A stretch of 64,000 nt of DNA from Paenibacillus plantiphilus (GCF_927798095.1 NZ_CAKMMF010000004.1:230993-294992), one strand, 5' to 3'. Shown: positions 46,273 through 54,627, counted from the first letter of the stretch. Program-made: numbers and translations. The notes: generated from the letters alone by a model not told the origin.

Positions 46273-46301
46273 GGGAACAGCTCAGAATCGACTGTCCCCG
46301 C
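46273..46301 (-). terminator. Probable terminator after the 2-hydroxyacid dehydrogenase gene
   Basis: CGGGAACAG (46273-46281) pairs with CTGTCCCCG (46293-46301), nine pairs with one G-U, about 45 nt past the stop. On the minus strand a T-rich TCTTCTCTTTTCC follows. Confidence 0.65.
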
Positions 46302-46347
46302 CTATTTTCTGGCCAGAAAGCTCTTTAACTGGGACACCAATCGAATG

Positions 46348-47313
46348 CTAGTTGACCTGGTTGACAATCTGTCCCTTCTGAAAGGATTGCAGGCTGCCGG
46401 CGGCAATTTGCATGAGACGTGAGCGGGCCTCCACTGTTGCCCAAGCGATATGCGGCGTAATGTAACAGTTGCGCACTCCTAATAAAGGATGGTCCCGTGG
46501 CGGCGGCTCCACGGCCAGTACATCAAGCGCTGCCCCTGCGATACGCCCTGCATGAAGCGCGTCCGCCAAATCCTGTTCAATGATATGCCCGCCTCTTGCA
46601 GTATTAATGAGATATGCGGATGATTTCATAAGACCAAGCGTTCTGCTGTTGACGATCCCTGCCGTTTCTGTGGTCAGTGGACAATGAAGGGTCACGACAT
46701 CTGCAGTGGTGAACAGCTCATCAGCCGCAACGAATTGAACATACTCCAGGCCTGGAACATTTCGAGGTGTTCTTGTATACACGCAAATTTTCATTCCGAA
46801 CGCAGCTGCCGCTCTGGCTACCCCTTGTCCAATACCTCCGAAGCCGATGATCCCCATCGTTTTACCTGCCAGCTCCATGAGCGGCTGGAGGGTGAACATG
46901 AAATCCTGGGCTGCTGACCAGCGTCCTTCATGCACAGCCTCGTTATGCTCACTGACATGACTGCAATGCTGCAGCAGAAGCGCGAATACGAGCTGGACGA
47001 CAGATTGCGTGCTGTAATCCGGGACATTCGTAACGACAATACCTTGCGCTGAAGCAGCGGCCATATCCACAATATTGTAGCCCGTTGCAAGCACGCCGAT
47101 ATATTTCAGCTCCGGGAGTTCCCGAATCGTCTCTGCTGTTAACGGCGTTTTATTCGTAAGAAGAACGTCCGCTCCTTGCGACCGCGCGGCTATTTCCTCT
47201 GGCGCTGTCCGATCATATATCGTTAATTTCCCGAGTGACCGAAACTCCTCCCAAGACAAATCACCGGGATTCAATGTATATCCGTCCAGTACGACGATGT
47301 TCATTGTTTGCAT
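46348..47313 (-). CDS. D-isomer-specific 2-hydroxyacid dehydrogenase (glycerate/hydroxypyruvate reductase-like)
   Basis: NAD(P)-dependent reductase of a 2-oxo acid. The 321-residue protein has the Rossmann motif GFGGIGQGVARAA (about 157-169) and the catalytic Arg, Glu and His in NTARGGHIIEQ, VLAVEPPPRDHPLL and TPHIAWAT. The N-terminus MNIVVLDGYTLNPGDLSWE resembles hydroxypyruvate/glycerate dehydrogenases. The start may be ATG 47313 (AGGAG 4 nt upstream) or 47304. It stands alone, with no pathway partner nearby, so its substrate is uncertain. Confidence 0.88.
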   Translation of the reverse strand: MQTMNIVVLDGYTLNPGDLSWEEFRSLGKLTIYDRTAPEEIAARSQGADVLLTNKTPLTAETIRELPELKYIGVLATGYNIVDMAAASAQGIVVTNVPDYSTQSVVQLVFALLLQHCSHVSEHNEAVHEGRWSAAQDFMFTLQPLMELAGKTMGIIGFGGIGQGVARAAAAFGMKICVYTRTPRNVPGLEYVQFVAADELFTTADVVTLHCPLTTETAGIVNSRTLGLMKSSAYLINTARGGHIIEQDLADALHAGRIAGAALDVLAVEPPPRDHPLLGVRNCYITPHIAWATVEARSRLMQIAAGSLQSFQKGQIVNQVN

Positions 47314-47586
47314 GCAGCTCCTATCCTTTAGTATGAGTTACGTTCGTGTTCTAAAGTGAGCTCAGATGCGCGAATGTCATGCGTGCAGGCTATAAGTAAG
47401 TAGCCGCTATCTCCGCTCCTACTATAACTGTACCTGAGCCGGTTACAATAATCTACCCTGCATTATTATTGTTGTCCGCCATGTATAAATTGGAGCCGCA
47501 GCGGAAATCATGAAGGTATCGGCGTTGAGAGACGCCGTAGACAACCGCGGAGAAGACTTACGTTTCCCCATAAGCTCTTCGTCCGG
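47314..47586. other. Intergenic region without a recognised gene
   Basis: No plausible coding sequence was seen. A short inverted repeat GGCGT/ACGCC occurs at about 47521-47535. The 55-bp direct repeat that bounds the DinD element begins at its right end. Confidence 0.4.
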
Positions 47587-47641
47587 TTTCTCCTCTCCCA
47601 TGAAAGAGCGCTCTCGAAAGAGGGCGCTCGAATTTTTGTTT
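47587..47641. repeat. Left copy of a 55-bp direct repeat bounding the dinD element
   Basis: The 55 bp starting TTTCTCCTCTCCCATG and ending CTCGAATTTTTGTTT recur at 49241-49295 with one difference (CATG versus CATA). The repeat contains a hairpin (GAGCGC...GCGCTC with TCT/AGA inner pairs) followed by a T-run, i.e. a plus-strand terminator. Two copies flanking a degenerate integrase suggest an attachment-site duplication, though a simple segmental duplication of a terminator is possible. Confidence 0.88.
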
Positions 47642-47656
47642 AAAGCCAGTATCTAA

Positions 47657-47828
47657 CTATGAAAAAGGCTCTGGCCCCTTCTTTTCAACCGGTGTCCTAA
47701 GAATATATTCAAGATCCTTCTTACAAACAAGATCCCAGCCTTCCATTGATTGTTTCCCTTCTAACCAATCGAAGAATTCATCCCTTGAAACTTCCCCACT
47801 CCATTTACATGGGAAGGTGGATCTTCAT
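47657..47828 (-). pseudogene. Frameshifted small ORF of unknown function
   Basis: On the minus strand 55 codons stay open from 47824 down to a TAG at 47657 and read as convincing protein (CKWSGEVSRDEFFDWLEGK near the start, then GWDLVCKKDLEYILRTP). No start codon opens this frame early. An ATG with AAAGGGAG upstream lies at 47828, but in another frame that stops after seven codons, so a 1-nt frameshift near 47815-47822 is likely. I do not recognise the family. It lies inside the 55-bp direct repeats. Confidence 0.45.
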
Positions 47829-48104
47829 CTCTCCCTTTCTAAAATATATCGTAATGAGTTAGGAAGGATTTAAGCAGTCTAGCAGCCTCTCCTGCTGATC
47901 CTCAGTTCATTTTTCACATGATAGCATATCGTTCGAGTGTCGAATTCACGTAATACATCCACAGTGACTACATAGCAAATCAACGCTAAACACCCCCCAA
48001 CAATACATTTGGATAATAGGAAGGTATTACCTCTTTTCATGTCGAAAATACAGTTTTATGAGGATGGTTACTCTGACACCCATCTCGAAGGAGGACTTAT
48101 ACCT

Positions 48105-48944
48105 ATGTCTGACAAGCCAATTGATGGACATGCATCCCCATTTGAACAAGCTCGCCAAGAAGATGGAAACGGAAATGAGTTTTGGAGTGCACGAACTTTA
48201 TCACGAATTTTGGATTATACAGATTTCAGAAATTTCGAGAAAGCTGTTAAAAAGGCTCAAACCGCTTGTGAACATAGCGGACAAGAAGTTAATGACCATT
48301 TTGTTGAATCCAACGATATGGTCGAAATCGGGTCTGGTGCGCGTAGATCCATTCGTGATTACCGACTATCCCGTTATGCCTGCTACCTCATCATTCAAAA
48401 TGCCGACCCCGCAAAGGAAATCGTCGCACTTGGGCAAACTTACTTCGCTGTCCAAACCCGTAAACAAGAAATTTTTGAACAAGCAACGGAAGATGAACGG
48501 CGCGTTATGCTACGCGATGAGTTGCGCAAACATAACTCCCAACTGGCAGACGCAGCCTATCAAGCTGGAGTAATCAGCGATATTGATTTTGCCGTATTTC
48601 AGAATCACGGCTATAAGGGGTTATACGGCGGCATTGACGCTAAAGGTATCCATCAGCACAAGGGCCTCGAAAAATCACAGAAAATTCTCGATCATATGGG
48701 CAGTACAGAGCTTGCTGCAAACCTGTTTCGTGCCACGCAAACTGAAGAAAAGATCCGACGAGAGAATATTCAGGGCAAACGAAATGCAAATCAGGCTCAC
48801 TTTGATGTTGGGGCCAAAGTCCGGCAAACGATTCAAGAACTTGGCGGGACTATGCCAGAAGAGCTGCCTGTTCACGAGGATGTGAACAAGGTGGAACGCC
48901 GTCTGCAGAAGCAGCAGCCTAATCAACTCCTTAAAGAAAAGTGA
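48105..48944 (+). CDS. dinD: DNA-damage-inducible protein D (DinD)-like protein
   Basis: The 279-residue product resembles DinD: a BRO-N-like N-terminal domain (FEQARQEDGNGNEFWSARTLSRILDY, then GSGARRSIRDYRLSRYACYLIIQNAD) and a charged helical C-terminal part (LGQTYFAVQTRKQEIFEQ). E. coli DinD is SOS-induced and inhibits RecA strand exchange. The ATG at 48105 has GGAGG 10 nt upstream. No clear LexA box (GAAC-N4-GTTC) was found upstream. The codon use is more AT-rich than in the surrounding core genes, and neighbours are integrase debris, which suggests horizontal origin. Confidence 0.85.
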   Translation: MSDKPIDGHASPFEQARQEDGNGNEFWSARTLSRILDYTDFRNFEKAVKKAQTACEHSGQEVNDHFVESNDMVEIGSGARRSIRDYRLSRYACYLIIQNADPAKEIVALGQTYFAVQTRKQEIFEQATEDERRVMLRDELRKHNSQLADAAYQAGVISDIDFAVFQNHGYKGLYGGIDAKGIHQHKGLEKSQKILDHMGSTELAANLFRATQTEEKIRRENIQGKRNANQAHFDVGAKVRQTIQELGGTMPEELPVHEDVNKVERRLQKQQPNQLLKEK

Positions 48945-48979
48945 TTATCCATATATTGAAGAACGCACTTCACGGCTGA

Positions 48980-49222
48980 TTGGGAGGGTTGCAATGGAAG
49001 GCTATCGATCTGGAGCAAGGTACACTGGAAGTAAAAACAACCATTCCCAAGACTAAAAACGGATTTTCATCGCAAGCACGGCCTGAAGCCGATCCGGCTG
49101 CATGATCTACGCCATACTTCAATCTCATTCATGATCTTCAAGAAAATTCATTCAGAAGCAATCGCCAAAAGGACCGGTCATTCAAATAAGAAAATGATGG
49201 CATTCTACGGTCCAACTTCTTT
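48980..49222 (+). pseudogene. Degenerate tyrosine recombinase (phage integrase) remnant
   Basis: Two reading frames together give integrase catalytic-domain sequence: LGGLQWKAIDLEQGTLEV from 48980, then, after a frameshift near 49060, KHGLKPIRLHDLRHTS (box II Arg-x-x-His) and AIAKRTGHSN with a terminal MAFYG in place of the usual TYxH. The N-terminal half and the C-terminal tail are missing. It cannot encode an active enzyme. It lies between dinD and the right 55-bp repeat, the place expected for an element's integrase. Confidence 0.85.
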
Positions 49223-49240
49223 AGCACAAAACCGGCCATT

Positions 49241-49295
49241 TTTCTCCTCTCCCATAAAAGAGCGCTCTCGAAAGAGGGCGCTCGAATTTTTGTTT
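49241..49295. repeat. Right copy of the 55-bp direct repeat bounding the dinD element
   Basis: 54 of 55 positions match 47587-47641, in the same orientation, 1654 bp apart. It begins about 20 bp after the integrase remnant and contains the same terminator hairpin. Confidence 0.88.
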
Positions 49296-49409
49296 CCCCG
49301 TCTTGTATTTTATAGGCCAATAGACTCATTATTATTGGTTTTTATTCCGCATATCGCCAAAATGCGACTTTTGTTGTAAACTATTCTAAAATTATATAGG
49401 GGGTTAAGT

Positions 49410-49727
49410 ATGGCTAGTATATTGAAGATTATAGGTGTAGTATGCATTATTGGTGGATTCTTCGTTGGGACCATCAACGGGCTCTTAAGTGAAGAAGTCT
49501 ACGGAGATCAAAGTAGTTTTACAGTTGCTATCTCATCGTGGATCAGCGGGATTTTATTTGGCACTCTGTTTATTGCATTTGGGATAATGTACGAGAATGT
49601 AGAGGACATCGCTTCCAGGGTAAGAAACCCCGAATATTATACAACTGGGAATGCAAGCGAGACCGGAAATTCAAGAATGAACAGTCTTGAGACGATAACA
49701 GACTACAAAATGAAATCTATGGATTAA
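49410..49727 (+). CDS. Small membrane protein of unknown function
   Basis: A 105-residue protein with two predicted membrane helices (about 5-27, ILKIIGVVCIIGGFFVGTI; about 40-61, AISSWISGILFGTLFIAFGI) and a hydrophilic C-terminal tail with several Asn and Thr. GGGGG lies 7 nt before the ATG and a strong terminator follows, which support a real gene. The family is not recognised. It sits directly outside the dinD element. Confidence 0.75.
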   Translation: MASILKIIGVVCIIGGFFVGTINGLLSEEVYGDQSSFTVAISSWISGILFGTLFIAFGIMYENVEDIASRVRNPEYYTTGNASETGNSRMNSLETITDYKMKSMD

Positions 49728-49765
49728 GAACAGGGATCATCAGCAACAGAACATAAATATTGAAT

Positions 49766-49794
49766 AGCCCACTGGTCGCGCAGACCAGTGGGCT
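49766..49794 (+). terminator. Terminator after the small membrane protein gene
   Basis: AGCCCACTGGTC (49766-49777) pairs perfectly with 49783-49794 with a 5-nt loop; TCATATTG follows. It lies between convergent genes and probably serves both. Confidence 0.85.
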
Positions 49795-49855
49795 TCATAT
49801 TGAATCAGAATAATCGGCAACAGTACCAGCAGCACCTCCCCATTAGGAGGAACGA

Positions 49856-51481
49856 TCAAGTTCCGTAACCCGCCTCCTCCAACGGCACTCCCGTTAGCTC
49901 CAGCAGCTCGTTAATAATGATGTTGCGGCCGATTGGCGTCCAGCTCATGCGGAGCCAGTGCGGAACAGCCATCACATTGCCAGCGCGCACCGCATGAATC
50001 GATTTCCATGCAGGAACGCCGCATAGACGCTCGTAAACGTCGTCGCTGCCGGCACGCTGATGCTTCTTCAGAATAAACAGATAGTCAGCCTCAATCGGCG
50101 GCAGCCACTCCGGGGGAAGCTCCAGCATTTTAGCATGCAGCGGCACACTTCTGCCGGGTCTCAAGCCCAAATCGCGATACAACAGCTCATTAAGCGGATG
50201 ATCAATCGCTCCCTGAATGCTGATGCCATCGTGGCTGACTTGAATGACGCACACCGTCTTATTCTCCAGCTTCCTATGCAGCAAGCCCTTCGCTTCCGTA
50301 ACGCGCAGCGCCAGCCTGTGGATCGTCTGCTCCGCCTCCTGCTTCCGCCCCAATATATCGGCCATCTTGCGATAATTCACGATCCAGCTGCCATCGGAAG
50401 CCAGCACAACGGAAGGGGCGATCTCGCTAAATTTATCGTATAAGTGCATATGATAAGCATCGCCAATCAACACATCCGGTGCGGAACGCACCAGTTCCTC
50501 CCATTGCTTCGTGAAGAAATGCTCGTATTCCAGTTCACCCATGCCAGGATTTTTGCAGCAATTGACGGATGCGACCGGCTCCACCCCCAGAGAGAGTAGG
50601 CTGTTCTGCAGCTGAAGGCATGATGCGACCGCTACCTTCAACTGATTTCGCTTCATATAAAAGGTAGGCGACACGCCCACAGTACGGTGAAAAATACGGC
50701 TGAAATGAAATTCATCCTCATAGCCGACAGCGGCGGAAACGTCCCGTACCCTGCTGCCCTTTTGCGATAAAAGCGTCTTGGCGCTGTCCATTCTAACTCG
50801 GGTCAAATACTCCATAGGCGATTCGCCCAACGTCCTTTTGAATAAACGGGAAAAAGAGCTGGGGGTGAGATTGGCCATTGCCGAAAGGGTCTTCATATCG
50901 ATTTTGTCGTGGAAATGAGATTGCATATATTCGGTCACTTGATTCAAGCCCTGCTTGGCGCTGTTCTGCCGTGGACGGTCACTGCACTCCTGCATAATGA
51001 GATAGAGCAGCTCTTGAAATTGCAGATGGAGCCTCATCGCATCAGACGAATTGCGGCTTGCTTCATATAGCAGCTGGATCCGGCTCCAGATTTGCTTGGC
51101 CTTCCTTGTGCGGATATAGCCCGGGATGAACAACGCTGGCGGTTCGCTGCGCATATGCATCGTATTTGCTTGGACGGCTCCAGCATGCTCCGTATACTGC
51201 TGCAAGGCCATTGTATACACTTCAAGCTTCCCCGAGCTCAGCGACAGCTCAACCGAAGTATCGCAATCCACATAATAGAGCTGGTAAGGCTCGAATTCCC
51301 TTCGTTCGTTGCCAATAAGCACCGTCCCGCTTCCTTCTGCAACAAAGCATAACATCGCCGAGGGAAAACCTTCAAAGCGCATATAGTTATCCTTCACACA
51401 GCTGCGCTTGCGAATGGAAGCAAGGAATAGAACAGAACGTTTCGTTAAGGGGATTCTACTATCGTTCACGACTCGGCTCAT
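49856..51481 (-). CDS. AraC-family regulator fused to a periplasmic-binding-protein domain (Btr-like)
   Basis: Same architecture as B. subtilis Btr (YbbB), which activates siderophore uptake genes when its C-terminal domain binds Fe-bacillibactin. The 541-residue protein has an N-terminal cupin-like part, an AraC double HTH (about 180-280: MKTLSAMANLTPSSFSRLFKR and VRDVSAAVGYEDEFHFSRIFHRT) and a helical-backbone binding-protein domain (about 285-530, SAPDVLIGDAYHMHLYDKFSEIAPSVVL). It lacks a signal peptide, as expected for a cytosolic sensor. The start is uncertain: ATG 51496, 51481 or 51382 (best ribosome site, AAGGA). A Fur-box-like site lies just upstream. Confidence 0.88.
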   Translation of the reverse strand: MSRVVNDSRIPLTKRSVLFLASIRKRSCVKDNYMRFEGFPSAMLCFVAEGSGTVLIGNERREFEPYQLYYVDCDTSVELSLSSGKLEVYTMALQQYTEHAGAVQANTMHMRSEPPALFIPGYIRTRKAKQIWSRIQLLYEASRNSSDAMRLHLQFQELLYLIMQECSDRPRQNSAKQGLNQVTEYMQSHFHDKIDMKTLSAMANLTPSSFSRLFKRTLGESPMEYLTRVRMDSAKTLLSQKGSRVRDVSAAVGYEDEFHFSRIFHRTVGVSPTFYMKRNQLKVAVASCLQLQNSLLSLGVEPVASVNCCKNPGMGELEYEHFFTKQWEELVRSAPDVLIGDAYHMHLYDKFSEIAPSVVLASDGSWIVNYRKMADILGRKQEAEQTIHRLALRVTEAKGLLHRKLENKTVCVIQVSHDGISIQGAIDHPLNELLYRDLGLRPGRSVPLHAKMLELPPEWLPPIEADYLFILKKHQRAGSDDVYERLCGVPAWKSIHAVRAGNVMAVPHWLRMSWTPIGRNIIINELLELTGVPLEEAGYGT

Positions 51482-51504
51482 TCCTTTCTCATTCATGGAT
51501 ATAG

Positions 51505-51519
51505 TGATAACTATTATCA
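51505..51519. promoter_or_regulatory. Fur-box-like palindrome upstream of the Btr-like regulator
   Basis: TGATAACTATTATCA is a 7-1-7 inverted repeat with one mismatch and matches the Fur box of Gram-positive bacteria (TGATAAT-N-ATTATCA). It lies 9-24 nt before the upstream candidate starts of the regulator gene, which favours a start further downstream. Confidence 0.8.
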
Positions 51520-51681
51520 TTATAGCGAATCCAGACAAGTCCCGACAACGACGGCGGCCGGTCGCCCACAGAGATACTGTTTACACCACTGCATCACTCT
51601 GACGGGCAAGCTGACAAAACACGCGCCACTCCGGGCGCGTGCTGCCAGCCTGCTTATTAGCGTTCGAAACGTCTTCAAGCG

Positions 51682-52704
51682 TTATTTCAATCCAAAGAAT
51701 GTGTACAAATCCTGCAGGAGCAGCTTGGCAGCGGTGCTTCCCCCTCCAAGATTCCAGATGATCGGATCGGCCAAGAAATAATTGCCGTCCTTTACACCTC
51801 TAAGATTGTTCCACAACGGATGGGAGGTCCAATCCGCCTTCGTCTTGGCGTCTTCTTCGGAGGTACGGGAAATGTCGAATATATAGTCGCCGTCCAATTG
51901 CCCCATCTGTTCCTTGGTGTTCAATGTGACCGCTGTCTTGCCCTCCACTTGCTGCGCTTCAGGTCTTGCTAATCCAAGCTCGTCAAACAGTTCTCCAGCA
52001 AAGCCAGAAACATAGAATCGGGCTGTTCCGTCAGACTCAAAGCGGACAATCGACATTTCTTTCCCGTTCAGCTTGTCTCCCAGCTTCGCTTTGAAATCGG
52101 CAACGCTGTTGTTCCAATCCTCCATCATTTTGGCAGCTTCGTCCTTCTTGCCCAGCGCATCAGCAGCAACAGCCAAATTCGCTTTCCAGTCAAACAGCTT
52201 ATCAAGCACAATCGTCGGCGCAATATCCTTAAGCTGGGAATAAATTTTTTCGTGGCGCGATTTAGCAGCGATAATCAAATCCGGTTTGAGCGCCACAATT
52301 GCTTCCATATTCGGCTGCGTTTCTTCACCCAAATTCTCTACCCCGTCCATACTTGCACGCAAGTATTCGTACCACGGCTTCTCCTCCCATGATTCAACCG
52401 CGCCAGCTGGCTTGACGCCAAGCGCAACGGTGATGTCCACCATGCCATTGAACAACACGACAACACGCTTCGGTTCACCCTTTATTGTGGCCGTACCCAT
52501 AGCATGCTGAATCGTCCGCTCGCCTGCTGCTTCCGCACCCGATGTTTCGGGCGACTGCACTGCTGCCTGTTCATTCGTCGTTCCCTTGGTCGGCTTTGAC
52601 TCCCCAGTCTGGCTCCCCTGATTGGTGTTGCTTCCTCCACAGCCGGCAGCAGTTATCAGCGCCACCAGCAATACGAGTAATTGTACAGCTTTCATTTGTT
52701 TCAT
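51682..52704 (-). CDS. Iron-siderophore ABC transporter substrate-binding lipoprotein
   Basis: The 340-residue product has a lipoprotein signal (LVLLVALITAAGC, Cys about residue 22), a Thr/Ser/Glu-rich linker and a class III (FecB/FhuD-like) binding domain (GEPKRVVVLFNGMVDITVALGVKPAG, NMEAIVALKPDLIIAAKSRHEKIYSQLKDIAPTIVL). GGAGG lies 7 nt before the ATG. A perfect Fur-box-like palindrome is about 95 nt upstream. No permease or ATPase gene is adjacent, so it must use components encoded elsewhere. The Btr-like regulator gene next to it parallels the btr-feuABC locus of B. subtilis. Confidence 0.92.
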   Translation of the reverse strand: MKQMKAVQLLVLLVALITAAGCGGSNTNQGSQTGESKPTKGTTNEQAAVQSPETSGAEAAGERTIQHAMGTATIKGEPKRVVVLFNGMVDITVALGVKPAGAVESWEEKPWYEYLRASMDGVENLGEETQPNMEAIVALKPDLIIAAKSRHEKIYSQLKDIAPTIVLDKLFDWKANLAVAADALGKKDEAAKMMEDWNNSVADFKAKLGDKLNGKEMSIVRFESDGTARFYVSGFAGELFDELGLARPEAQQVEGKTAVTLNTKEQMGQLDGDYIFDISRTSEEDAKTKADWTSHPLWNNLRGVKDGNYFLADPIIWNLGGGSTAAKLLLQDLYTFFGLK

Positions 52705-52798
52705 CTCTCTCTTCCTCCCCGTAAATCTATCACTGAATGTTTGCTCTTGAATATCTCATTCATCGCATATGGACAGCCATGCCATTCATTAGTGATTA

Positions 52799-52813
52799 TG
52801 ATAATCATTATCA
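52799..52813. promoter_or_regulatory. Perfect Fur-box-like palindrome upstream of the siderophore-binding lipoprotein gene
   Basis: TGATAATCATTATCA, a perfect 7-1-7 inverted repeat identical to the Gram-positive Fur-box core; the flanks ATGATAATCATTATCACTAA extend it. It lies 95 nt before the lipoprotein start and downstream of the nitroreductase stop, so it most likely controls the lipoprotein gene. Confidence 0.9.
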
Positions 52814-52937
52814 CTAATAATGATAGCCTTCTGCCATAAGATTGTCCATGTACATTTTTACCCCGCTATCTGCTCATTTTTGTCCCATTTCGCTGCCTTG
52901 AACTCACATCCGATGCGATCTTCAATGGCAAGCGGCA

Positions 52938-53528
52938 TTAATGAGGTGATCGGGTATCGTGAACCGTCAAATAATGGACAGCATCCGTGCGTGGTCTCGG
53001 ATCAGGTATTTGGTCAGGATATCCGATGTGCAGAAGGCCGACTATTTTCTCTCCCGCCGCAACGCCTGTCCTGCTCCTGAAGCGGGGATCATAGATGAAA
53101 GCATTCGTCTTCCAGACGACGCCAATCCCCTCTTCCCATGCTGCAAGCTGGAAATTCTGAATCCAGCAGCATACAGCGGCGTAATCCTCCTCCCACTGAC
53201 GCGGGCGCGGGTCTTCCTTCATGATAACAAGCAAGTGCAGCGGAATATGATTGAAGTAATCCAGCTTACCTCCACCGTATTGCTCCCTCTCCGCTGCCGA
53301 TAATGCTTCGAGCATCGCTTCCGCGAGCTCTGCTTTGGCATCGCCCTTATACAAAATGAAACGCCATGGCTCCCTTACACCGTGGTTAGGCGCCCATACT
53401 GCTACATTGAGCAGCGACATGAGCAGCTCCATTGATACCGGGTCTTTCTTGAATTGTCGTATCGATCTTCTTCCTTTAATGACTGCCGCCGCTTGGCCGC
53501 CTGTGTAACCGTCATTTGCTTTCATCAT
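52938..53528 (-). CDS. Nitroreductase family protein
   Basis: FMN-dependent NAD(P)H oxidoreductase of the nitroreductase fold. The 196-residue product has IKGRRSIRQFKKDPVSMELLMSLL (about 17-40), WAPNHGVREPWRFIL (50-64), CCWIQNFQLAAWEEGIGVVWKT and a C-terminal GLLHIGYPDQ. The start is one of the tandem ATGs at 53528/53525, behind GGGG. A Fur-box-like palindrome 73-87 nt upstream implies iron repression. Such an enzyme could act in iron release from siderophores or in redox homeostasis; the substrate is unknown. Confidence 0.88.
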   Translation of the reverse strand: MMKANDGYTGGQAAAVIKGRRSIRQFKKDPVSMELLMSLLNVAVWAPNHGVREPWRFILYKGDAKAELAEAMLEALSAAEREQYGGGKLDYFNHIPLHLLVIMKEDPRPRQWEEDYAAVCCWIQNFQLAAWEEGIGVVWKTNAFIYDPRFRSRTGVAAGEKIVGLLHIGYPDQIPDPRPRTDAVHYLTVHDTRSPH

Positions 53529-53600
53529 GAACCCCAATCTACAAGAAGGTAGAATGACATAGACATCATTGCTGACATAGCCCCTGTGCACGCCCTGCGA

Positions 53601-53615
53601 GAATGATTATCATTC
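53601..53615. promoter_or_regulatory. Fur-box-like palindrome upstream of the nitroreductase gene
   Basis: GAATGATTATCATTC is a perfect 7-1-7 inverted repeat, matching the E. coli-style Fur box core (AATGATTATCATT) in reverse register. It lies about 75 nt upstream of the nitroreductase start. The neighbouring 53616-53784 stretch contains no gene. Confidence 0.8.
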
Positions 53616-53784
53616 GGATAGGTAGATCATACGGGTGCAGCCATTCTTTTGTACATGTACGCTTTTGTCTTATTAACTGAATGTTTTTGTCCTGCCACAC
53701 ACAGAAAAGCAGAGCCGTCCCTAAGCCCGCCATAAAAACCCGGCTTTGAGGATCAGCCCTGCTTGTTATCAACCATAAATCCGG

Positions 53785-54627
53785 TTACCCCTTATTCGCG
53801 CCAGCCGTCAATCCGTCTACAAAATAACGCTGCAGATACATGAACAGAATGGTTATCGGTATTGCGATGAATACCGCCCCAGCTGCAAATAAAGTAAAGT
53901 ACGCGTTCTGATAGGAATTAACCATATCGTACAATCCAACTGCCACTGTCCATTTCTCCTTGGAACGTAACACAAGACTCGCGAATATAAAATCCACCCA
54001 TGCACCGGTAAAGGTAGTTAATGCGACGAACACGAGCATCGGCTTGGACAAGGGCAGCATAATGCTTGTGAATACACGAAAGTTGCTGGCTCCATCTATC
54101 CGCGCCGCTTCCTCGATCCCTTTCGGCAGCGTATCGAAAAAACCTTTGGCAACGAATAAATTAAAAATAATCGAGCCAAACGAGTAGACGATGACAAGCG
54201 CCATATGCGTGTCCAGCAGTCCTAGCTGCATAAGCAGAATATACACCGCAACCATGCTCATGAAACCAGGGAACATCCCCAGCACCAGTACCAAAGTTAA
54301 TGAAGCTTTTCTCCCTGGAAAACGAAATCGGGATAAGGCATAGGCTGTTATCGTTACAAGGAATGTACTGAGCAGCATGCTGAAGATGGCCACTTTAAAC
54401 GTGTTCATATACCAGGTGGAGAACATGAGGCTGCCGGATTGAAACAATTCCGTGTAATGATCCAACGTCAGGCTCTTCGGAATAAACGACTCGCTGTATA
54501 GCGACTTGCCCGGTTTAAAGGAAGAGAGCACGACCCAGGCAGCCGGATACAAGCTCCAGCACACCACAATCGCAAGAAAGAGGTAGCTGGCGATTACTCT
54601 GAATTTCGTTGACATTCTGTTTATCAT
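53785..54627 (-). CDS. Sugar ABC transporter permease, MalG type
   Basis: Inner-membrane subunit of a CUT1-family oligosaccharide importer. The 280-residue product has six hydrophobic segments and the EAA loop EEAARIDGASNFRVFTSIMLPLSKP (about 170-195) that contacts the ATPase. The ATG overlaps the stop of the upstream malF-type gene (ATGA), so translation is coupled. It is the last gene of the esterase-malE-malF-malG operon. No ATPase gene is present; a shared MsmX-type ATPase is expected (inference from Bacillales practice). Confidence 0.94.
   Translation of the reverse strand: MINRMSTKFRVIASYLFLAIVVCWSLYPAAWVVLSSFKPGKSLYSESFIPKSLTLDHYTELFQSGSLMFSTWYMNTFKVAIFSMLLSTFLVTITAYALSRFRFPGRKASLTLVLVLGMFPGFMSMVAVYILLMQLGLLDTHMALVIVYSFGSIIFNLFVAKGFFDTLPKGIEEAARIDGASNFRVFTSIMLPLSKPMLVFVALTTFTGAWVDFIFASLVLRSKEKWTVAVGLYDMVNSYQNAYFTLFAAGAVFIAIPITILFMYLQRYFVDGLTAGANKG

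Noticed and set aside
47314..47586. tRNA or tmRNA as attachment site of the dinD element
   Set aside because: No cloverleaf, T-loop GGTTCRANYCC or tmRNA tag sequence was found next to the 55-bp repeat; the repeat holds a terminator instead.
47840..48104. LexA/SOS box before dinD
   Set aside because: I looked for GAAC-N4-GTTC type sites and found only a poor GTTCGAGTGTCGAAT-like sequence near 47932, which does not match the Bacillus LexA consensus.
53616..53784. Terminator of the malG unit or a further gene
   Set aside because: Only short GGCT/AGCC arms and no convincing T-run combination or coding frame could be seen, so nothing is called.
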